From the NCBI RefSeq assembly GCF_023278565.1, contig NC_064673.1, forward strand, positions 2,170,001 to 2,234,000: a stretch of DNA of 64,000 nucleotides, given 5' to 3'. Positions 56,371-64,000 of this stretch are shown here, in pieces; positions within the stretch are counted from its first letter, which is position 1, and the number at the start of each line of letters is the position of its first letter. The translations under genes and the position numbers were made by a program. The notes beneath the pieces were generated by a model. That model worked only from the letters and a program-made list of their open reading frames with translations, did no database searches and was not told where the DNA came from. Origin of the DNA: Colletotrichum lupini. Lineage: Eukaryota > Ascomycota > Sordariomycetes > Glomerellales > Glomerellaceae.

Positions 56371-58388
56371 CTTTGCTTCGGTGATTGGTGCTACTTAGCG
56401 GGCGATGTGTGATGATGCGCTCGTTGATGGTGAGAAGGGGTTCGAAGTACTGAGGCTTTTCGGTGTTGAGAATAGCTTGATGCTGCGATGTTATGATATC
56501 CAAGATGCAAAGGGGATGAGGGAGGCATGCAGGTTTCTATATGAATTATCCACGCCCACGAAAGTTTACTCTATACGCGTACGGACTTTCCAAGGCCAGT
56601 GTAATGATGAACCGCATCATCCGCAATTGGTTTAGAAAAGCTAGCATAGCGAAGAAAACGCCCAGCGTCAGTTAGAATGGCTGTGGTTGGAACGTCATGT
56701 CACTATCTCGAGGGAAAATGGCAGTGCAAATCAGCCCGTCGGTCTCGGTTTCCCATGGAAGTGGGCCCTGGCCAACCCCCTTGTTCTCAACCTATTACCA
56801 ACGAGCTTAATTGGCATTTCTGACAGCGGAGCGACTACCCGCACGCCGGCCCCAAAAACCCAAAATGTCGGTCTCGGTTTCCTGTGGCTTGTTAGACCCT
56901 GGTTCAATTAAGCGTTTAAGGTTCTGGTGGCAACGGGCTAGCCGTAAAGAGTCTCGCTGCCAAGGAAGAACCTAGACATGGTTAGTGACGATCTGCCATC
57001 TGAACATTGGATTGTTTGCCCCGGGAATCTGGTAATTTATGAGGATTTGAGATGAATGACGAATGATATGTCTTGAAATGTGTCCGTTGGCTGTTGGGAT
57101 GCTGCGATGTCACAGTCTCGTGCCGGTTGAGCCTTGAGGCTGTTCATCTCGCGCGCGCGCGGATGTTTGCTTGACCGGCCGAATCTTGGACTTCAAGCCC
57201 CTTGGCAAACAACCCTCACAACCTTGACTAACCTTGAAAGCCCCGAACCCCCTTGCTCCACAATTTCTCATCATTCTCCAAAGCATCAGCTTACCTTACG
57301 GCTTACCGTACATGAAGATGGGTTTCCCAGACAATTAAGATTTGGTGCTAGACCGCACTTACTCTGTAACCTGAGGGGGAACGATTGGTGATTAGCAGGC
57401 CCGGATTCTCCGGTCAAACGGCACTAACGGCAGTCACAGACACTCAAAAGACGCATTGCGCCACGTCGTGAACTGATTCTAGGCTCTTCGGTTTCTCTAT
57501 CGCGGGGAAGCGACACAGAAACTCTAAAAGCTTTTCGCCGACCTAATACCCTTTTAAGCTTCAATTCATGAGAAAACGGAAGGTGCCTTGAGATTGTGGA
57601 TTCGTGGAGTTGAAGACGAAGCGGAATGAGTTATCCCGCCTTCTTGTCTATAGTACCTTGCTTGTTCTACTCCCAGAGTAGCATTTGGCAGAAAGCTTGA
57701 TTCTCACGAAGTTCAGATCCTGTATGTATTCCGCCCACATCGGATTTACCTAAGTTCCATTGGCCTTATTGGGAGCTGCCTAACGCAACTGTTCTGAATG
57801 GGTTCCCCTTGAATGCTTAATTAGAAACCGAGGCGTTTTTGCATGCAACCAAATAACTCGATATGTTGTTAAGTACACGTGGGAAAGGCTATGATCCTGA
57901 TATTGGGCCGGGCACGTCAAGTCTCCATTGGTTAGGTATGTCGAGCTCAACGACACGCCGCCGAGACGGAAATGATCTAGTTAACAACGAGATATTTACA
58001 AAAGATCCAAGAACTACATCTCGCATTCTCTCCACAAACCTCAAATGAAACAATGACAAAGATCAAGGTTTCGCATGAGCTCCACATGGTTGTCCATCAG
58101 CTGCCTTCACGAACCGCTCACTCTCGATAACGAGCTGAAGGGTACATCGGGACACCCTTGGTAGGTTCACTAGAGCCGAAAGACGTCGTATATCTGGCTT
58201 CTAAGGGTTTATCTTCCTAGAGATGGACACATAAGCAGAGAGCCCCCTCGCTCTCTCGAGCAGGGCAGCTTGCAACATATTCTTTCAGTGAACTCGCCCG
58301 TGCCAGCGTTATCCTATCGCCTTACACTCATACCCATTTCAGTCAGGACCCTAGTCAAGTTCTAGTCTTTATTAAAGCTCCCAATGGG
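56371..58388. other. Intergenic, about 2 kb without a supported gene
   Basis: A 16-bp direct repeat (gtcggtctcggtttcc) occurs at 56738-56753 and 56867-56882, the only internal structure noticed. Small plus-strand frames near 56.4, 56.7, 57.1 and 57.9 kb lack domains. Composition is normal up to the transposon boundary. Confidence 0.4.
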
Positions 58389-58390
58389 TA

Positions 58391-58434
58391 AGTCGACCTA
58401 CCCCCTTTTGGCCACCCCCCCCTTTTGGCCACCC
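58391..58434 (+). repeat. Left terminal inverted repeat (44 bp)
   Basis: The TIR contains the unit ccttttggccacc twice, separated by a C run, so each end has two copies of a likely transposase-binding word. It is a perfect inverted match to 60233-60276, including an eight-C run. Confidence 0.9.
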
Positions 58435-60232
58435 TATCAAAACATAGTATCAAAACATCACCACTAACTATACTTAATTAATTAACTATCTTCTACTACT
58501 ATAATAATATAGTTATTATTCTCCCTAAGTAATTCGACCCCTACGAGTTAACTAAGACTAACTAAATAGTTACTAAAGTCCTCCTAAGCTCTCTATATAT
58601 CCTAAATATTTATAAACTTAGTATTTAGGTCTATTAATATACTCTTTTTTTTTATAGCCTTAATTAGTTAACTTTAGTTTTTAAAACTTAAATATAGTAC
58701 TAAGATATTACTAAATAATAGGCTTACTCGCTAAATACCTTTTTTACCTTTCTAAATAATAATTATTAAATATTATAATCTAGACTAAGCTCTATAAATA
58801 ACTTTAACTAATTACAAAGCTCGCTAGCCTTCCTAAGTATTAACTAGTTAATAATAAACGCCGCTAATACTTAGTTAATAGCTTTTCTAATATTACTAAT
58901 TACTTACCTAATATCTATAGTCTTTTTAGTTAGTATAACTAGGTTAAGTAAGACTATTAGATTAGTAAGTAGTCTAGTTATATTAGGGGGATATAGTCTA
59001 ATTACTTTTTACCTACTTCGTATATTTAATAACATTAAACTAACTAAACGAGCTTTTTAATAATAGCTTAAGAAGTACCGCTTTTTAATAATAATAAAAT
59101 TATTTACTATATCTTCTTTACTAAGCTCCTTCTTATACTTAGACTTAATAAGTCTAAAAATAGCTATATCTAACGGCTAGAAGATATAAAAAGTATATAG
59201 TAATAAAAATAGTAAGTAAACGTTATTTTTATAGTATTTTTATATAAATTCTATTATTATATAACTCCTATAGCTATTTAAAACTAATAGTTAAGGCTTA
59301 TTAAATATACTAAGCCCCCTAAGGGGAGAGGTCTTAGTCTATAATAAGAATACTATTTTTAACTACTTAAGGGTAGTCTTATTAATTATCTAGCTATTAT
59401 TTATTACTATAAACTCCTAACTAGTATAAAGGTTAAGTTTAAATAAAAACTACTATTACTATACCGACTTTCCCTTATATATAACTAATAATTTAATAGC
59501 TTAATTATTAATAAAAATATACTTAATTATAAATACTTAAGTACGTAAACTAGGCTCTTTTTTTCGTACTACTATAGTCTCTACCTTACCTAAAACTAAG
59601 CTATTAAATCCCTTACCCTCTAGAATACTAATCTTATTTATATTATACTTATTAGCCTATTTAATATTACTAATCTCTAGTATATTAAGTAATCTAAATT
59701 ATAACTTAATTATATTAGTAATAGCCCTATTTAGACGCCTCGAATTAATAATATAACTTCTCTAGACCTTAATTAATAAGTTCCTCTTTAAAAAAGCGTC
59801 TATCTATCTCTTCTTAAGAGGATTTATATCCCCCTAAGATCTTAGAACTCGCTTAGTAAATTTTATAAGCTATTTATAAGTTAATATAATACTTAGATTA
59901 TATTAAATACGAACTTATTAAACTAGCTAATTTTTTTATTATAAAAGAAGCCTCTAGAGGTCTATAAATATTATTACCCTTATTTAGTAACCTCTCTTAT
60001 AGTTACGAAGAGTTAACCTTAGAACTCCGAACTTAATCGAGGCCTAATTAACTAAGAGACCTCTTTTAATAGCCTTAAGAGCCCGAATAACTTTATTTTC
60101 GGTATATGAGACTATTATATATTAATAAATAAGTATATAAAAAAGAATTATATTTAGACGATTTTTATAATTATTATAGTAGTTTGAAAATCGTGGGTAG
60201 GGTTTTAATGCGGTAGCTGGGATGGAGAAATG

Positions 60233-60276
60233 GGGTGGCCAAAAGGGGGGGGTGGCCAAAAGGGGGTAGGTCGACT
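60233..60276 (-). repeat. Right terminal inverted repeat (44 bp)
   Basis: The reverse complement is identical to the left TIR. About 55 bp of unmutated-looking sequence adjoin it inside the element (60177-60232), in contrast to the TA-rich core. Confidence 0.9.
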
Positions 60277-60278
60277 TA

Positions 60279-61459
60279 GTACTCCATATGCCGCAGGCTT
60301 TCACTAGATGCTACAGCAGGCGTGACGGGGATTGTGACTTCATGGTCAATCATCCTGTCCGGATCAGGAGAGGATTTGGTCCTCGCTTTGACCAGCACAG
60401 ATTGTTCTGCGATTCTTATTAAGACGAATGCTTTCCTTTGTAGAGTTGTTTTCGGTTGGCTAAACATCCTCGTCGACATGGGGACGAGCGTCAAGGGCCT
60501 ACCCGAGGATTAAAAGGTGTCACAGTCTGAGAGCGCAACTTTCTCATCTTTCGGCAGACGTGACTCCGATAGACTTGCCATGGCGTCGCTCAAGGATGTC
60601 GAGATGGCGGGGAAATATTCTTCGGTAGCAAGGCTTTCGCTACCTTAGTTGGGGGTGTTTTTTCGTCTTCAAATCGCCATGCCCATCCTGCACAAGTCCC
60701 ATTGCGAAGTTGGAATGCAGTCATACCCAAGGTTCGTGCAATAAGGCACTATTCTCGATCATCCAATTCGTTAATTTCTCTGGCATAAGCCGGAAAGTGA
60801 CGCCTGTCATAACTACGTGTTGACCGGGAATTTGGGTTTGCTGATATACCCCATTCCACGCGCACGGAAGTGAAGTATCGATGAGCTCGAGTGAACAATT
60901 TTGTGGCTGTCATATTTCGTACAGCTGTGAAAAGTGATGCTCAAAGCTAGACAGCATGGCATCGGAGTGGGTTTGGATAGGGTTCTGGGGATGTGATACT
61001 AGAATCTTTTGAGGCAATGCGCCGGATCCTGGAATTCTTCAGAGACAAGCCTTCGCGCTCGCTTTGCAGCGGAACTTTTTCCTCAGAAAGCTTGCTGATA
61101 AAAAAAACAATCTCCCCAATCAGAGCGACTGACTTCACGTCGCAAATAGACCACGTGCGTGGACCGCCCTTGTCGACATTTAGGAGCGATACTATGGAGA
61201 CGAGTCTGATTCAAGCTAGGGTTGGTGCGGGTGCCCTCCATAGAGGCTTATCACGGTGTTCAGCCATTAATGACCAATTGACTCTCTTGTTGGTCATGTC
61301 AATGTCGTCGGAGTCGTTCATCGACCCCGATAGAGAACGAAAATCCGCACAGCCACCAAAGTCAGAAGACGAATTCGCACAGATGCCTTCATATCGTTGC
61401 TCAGAGACACCACCCAGTTTCTCAGCTTCATTATGCTAAGAAAACTTAGGGAGAAAAGT
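60279..61459. other. No supported gene; possible gene relics
   Basis: A minus-strand frame (60494-60276) runs into the transposon and would continue 11 codons past the empty site, but it has no recognisable domain. The frame at 60993-61439 is likewise unassigned and may include the decayed downstream part of the HET relic. Confidence 0.3.
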
Positions 61460-61950
61460 TCAGTCTTGTAGTATCACTTCGTGAAGACGATTGAATACTG
61501 ATCTCTATCCGCGCATAGACTCCTTTGTGCCACAGACTGTCCAGTACTTATCAAGGAAGACTACCTTATTAGGTGAACAAAGGCTCTTGCAAAGTCCCAT
61601 CACCGAGTGAACCGGCGGCAATCCTTCACGTCACGCGAGTAACAGCTGCTCTTGACATTTAATTACCGGCCACTTATGGCATCACAGAATCGGAGAGGTG
61701 CGAGTGGCAAAGTTCGACTTCTTGATACTAGCACAACCTGGAAGTGAATCGGTGAGTTCGGCACTGTTACTCTTGTCGGTGCAGCACGTGTCCACCCAGG
61801 CCCAATATATGCCAGATTGCTTCGCAATCTCATATGTCTTGGCGATCATCGCGACCCCCTTTTTTGTCAAAGCGACGGTGAGGCTTTGCATGCTTTTCTT
61901 ATGGGACACATAGTCTTCGTCTTACACATATGAGACAGAATAGCATTTTT
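61460..61950 (-). pseudogene. Broken HET-domain protein relic
   Basis: The minus strand carries pieces of a heterokaryon-incompatibility (HET) domain. AILSH (near 61945) is in one frame. A 75-codon frame then contains VSHKKSMQSLTVALTKKG, IAKTYEIAKQSGIYWAWVDT and CCTDKSNSAEL; intact HET domains have the xAWVDTCCIDKSSSAEL motif here. After a stop at 61682, RRFTR-stop-WDFARAF and VVFLDKYWTVCGTKESM (61630-61510) match the following HET segments (RGWTLQEL, then FxDxxWxxxGTK). Frame changes and stops separate all parts, so it is dead. HET genes mediate self/non-self recognition and are numerous and often decayed in these fungi. Confidence 0.75.
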
Positions 61951-64000
61951 TTTCTCTTGGACTATGCATGGAATTCGAACAGGGCACTTATGAGTCACAT
62001 ACTGATGATTAGGATAGTGGCGATTTGGGTCGGAAGGTGATAAGATTTGAGTTTATAGTCGGTGAGGAGTAAGATGGAGTTCGAAGCGAACATTTGCCCT
62101 GGCTAAGAACCATTGGTCTGTGTGGGGTCATATTGTCAGCCTACAGATAATCGAAGCCATGGGCCAATCGGACTCTAATTGACTATTTTCGACGGATGAC
62201 ATAGCCTCTTGTATTGAAATCATCAGGGAGTATTGAGTTGAATGCGTGCTTGGGATACATCGGGCGTACCATGTAGTCAAAAAGCGTATGCTATCGTGTG
62301 ATTATCCCTTGAAAGCCTGATCCCGTTAAGTTTGATCTTTTGCGCCTTTAAGGACTGAAAAAACCATCACATAGCCTCTAATTATTAGAGCCTCGTCACG
62401 TTTGTATGGGATAATGATTTGTTCTTTTTGTCAACCTGTTGCCACCAAATTCAGTCAGACCAGCCTAGTCCAACGTCACATCTCAGAACAGTTAGGCATG
62501 ATTGCCAGCCATGTGCACTGGAGTTCAACGATAGCAGAATATCGCAACACGATGGTCTATCTTAATTATCCAATTCGTGTTTGAAAGATCTAACACGAGC
62601 TCATGGCTGAAGGCAACTCAAGTTTGGTTGTCTTTTTGGTAGTGTTTCAAATAAAAGAGGAATCTAGAACAACACGTGTTGGTAATCATTTCTTCTGTTG
62701 GTTCTAAGCGAATCTTGTTCACGATTTGGCTTGAATAAGTAGTCCAGCCTGCCGTAGTTCAGGCTGGAAGTTTGGCTGAACGGGTGTAGTTGATGGATAA
62801 AGTCACATGTAAGCAATGATTAGTAACATATCTTTCAGTTTCACCAATAGTCTTGGGCAGCTTTCCTTAAGCTCTTACTTGTATATACTTGGATCAACAG
62901 GACCGACTTTAAAGGCTTGAATTCATCCGACGAGAAGGGCTTCCCGTAACGTATTCTCTTTTGTTGAAAATAGCACAGCAAGAGGCCCATCCGAAAGAAA
63001 GGGCAAAGAAGACTGGTAAGGAGATAACAGCGCCTAGGATGGAGAAGTTCAAGACTTTCTGATTCGCCCATGATAATCTGTAGGGCGAATAATGGCACAA
63101 TTGATTGGCACGGGCGGATAGTGAGTACAAGTAATTAACACTCTTCACGCTGAGCGAGCACCAGTGCGATATCGTCAGCTCATCTAGTCAGCGCATTCTT
63201 ATTCCGTAACGTTACATGGATGAGTTGGCCTCAAGATTTGCCAGGACCAAGGCATTGAAACGCGTTCTTGAACATACTGAGATGGTGGCGTCTAAGCCGC
63301 CATCCTTCAACTAGGTAAGGTAAGCAACGAGTGTTTCATCCGAAACATCCTTCTCGCATATCATCCTTCCCTCTTCGTCCATTCGTATCGAACAGGGTCG
63401 CTGCCTAGGAGTAGAGAAGGGAGCTACGTCGAGAAGGTCTCGGATCACTTGAACTAAGTTGAGGATCAGCGGGCGACTAGGTAGACAGACGGGCTAAGAC
63501 TCGAACCCCCCACGTAGCTAGTCTCCTCAGACGTCGGAGGCTGAAATCACACCGCGATCACCATTGGGCGCAAGGATAATGATCCATGAACCCTCTGAAG
63601 GATTAACGGAGTTAGTCGAGCTGCATATTCACCGAGACGAATCATGCACTAGGAGCATAATATTGCTCGGCCCGAGACCAGTAAATTAGATGATTGGCTA
63701 CGAAAGTGTCCGGTCGGGACTAAGAGGTCTCCTGTCATATTTCACATTGTCTGCGCCTCTGTCAAATATGTACTGTTAGCCGTCAAACAACGGTCCAGGC
63801 TTACTCCATATCCCAAGGCGGGCAAGTGCTTTGGTTGTCCGTGACGGTCACGGCGTGCGGCTTCAGCCGGCACTCTGGAGTGGACGCAAATCCTTGTCGA
63901 GCCATTCATGATAAGGCATGCCGCGTCGGAGCAACGGGACCAAAAGATGAGGCACAACGGGATGCAGGGGCCTCAAAGGAGATCTTACTTGGCACTTTTG
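61951..64000. other. Gene-poor end of window, no supported gene
   Basis: Normal composition. A minus-strand frame near 63.15-62.9 kb has one hydrophobic span (LNFSILGAVISLPVFFALSF) without family. A stretch at 63490-63580 on the minus strand has a GGTTCGAGTC B-box-like word but no credible tRNA cloverleaf. No other feature is seen. Confidence 0.35.

Larger units (their letters stand above)
58389..60278 (-). mobile_element. Fot1/pogo-like Tc1-mariner DNA transposon, RIP-mutated
   Basis: The element is 58391-60276 (1886 bp), flanked on both sides by TA (58389-58390 and 60277-60278), the Tc1/mariner target duplication. Terminal inverted repeats of 44 bp are perfect. The interior is extremely TA-rich with no usable frame. 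Minus-strand translation of 59270-59080 shows the DDE_1 landmark NNVYLLFL...FQPLDIAIF followed by KYKKELS, which in Fot1/pogo transposases reads (PPHTSHxLQPLDVxxF). The transposase therefore lay on the minus strand. Size, TA duplication and motif agree with Fot1-type elements of ascomycetes. It is non-autonomous now. Confidence 0.92.

Noticed and set aside
56738..56882. 16-bp direct repeat gtcggtctcggtttcc as an LTR or CRISPR-like unit
   Set aside because: Only two copies with unrelated spacing and no terminal features; eukaryotic sequence makes CRISPR irrelevant.
60276..60494. Gene interrupted by the Fot1-like transposon
   Set aside because: Removing the element extends the minus-strand frame by only 11 codons before a stop, and the protein has no recognisable domain, so disruption of a real gene is not supported.
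63478..63585. Possible tRNA on the minus strand (GGTTCGAGTC B-box-like word)
   Set aside because: No convincing acceptor, D or T stems could be paired, and the anticodon arm has only four good pairs. At most a decayed tRNA-like or SINE fragment.

Overview
The window comes from a filamentous ascomycete (Pezizomycotina, probably Sordariomycetes). Genes carry short GT-AG introns of about 55-150 bp, intergenic gaps are 0.4-3 kb, and families are typical of these fungi (Zn2Cys6 regulator, DHA-type MFS pumps, P450, BIM1-like copper protein, HET relic, F-box proteins). Two blocks are extremely TA-rich, as expected from repeat-induced point mutation (RIP). I built gene models by eye from reading frames and splice signals. 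Every multi-exon total quoted for an intact gene is divisible by three.

Layout. 1-300: start of a secreted protein gene running off the left edge. 3.8-4.7 kb: BIM1/X325-like GPI-anchored copper protein. 5.1-6.2 kb: broken ubiquitin-like gene. 6.8-8.7 kb: secreted carboxylesterase with a GC-AG intron. 9.7-10.8 kb: SnoaL/NTF2-like protein with a 21-G run in an intron. 13.9 kb: small cysteine-rich secreted protein. 14.7-16.4 kb: cytochrome P450. 18.4-19.1 kb: secreted cupredoxin. 20.3-22.4 kb: 14-TM MFS pump, divergent from a Zn2Cys6 regulator (23.2-25.7 kb), with a perfect CCG/CGG palindrome between them.

26.27-32.79 kb is one complete Ty1/copia LTR retrotransposon on the minus strand: 205-bp LTRs and a near-perfect 5-bp target duplication, heavily RIP-mutated inside. 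Then come a 12-TM MFS transporter (35.0-36.9), a DUF4267-like membrane protein (37.3-37.8), a 993-aa OTT_1508-like deaminase-fold protein (38.5-41.5), an F-box/ankyrin protein (42.8-44.5), a small hypothetical gene (46.9-47.7), an F-box protein (48.2-49.2), a short-chain dehydrogenase relic (~50 kb), another MFS transporter (52.0-53.9) and a four-TM protein (55.6-56.4). 58.39-60.28 kb is a Fot1/pogo-like DNA transposon with 44-bp inverted repeats and TA duplications, also RIP-mutated. The last 3.7 kb holds only relics, including a broken HET gene.

Functionally the left half resembles a secretion/xenobiotic segment (esterase, P450, cupredoxin, efflux pump and likely regulator), but no polyketide or peptide synthase backbone is present, so I do not call a biosynthetic cluster. 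The most unusual gene is the OTT_1508-like deaminase. The most informative structural signal is the RIP pattern, with each copia LTR less mutated on its outer side.
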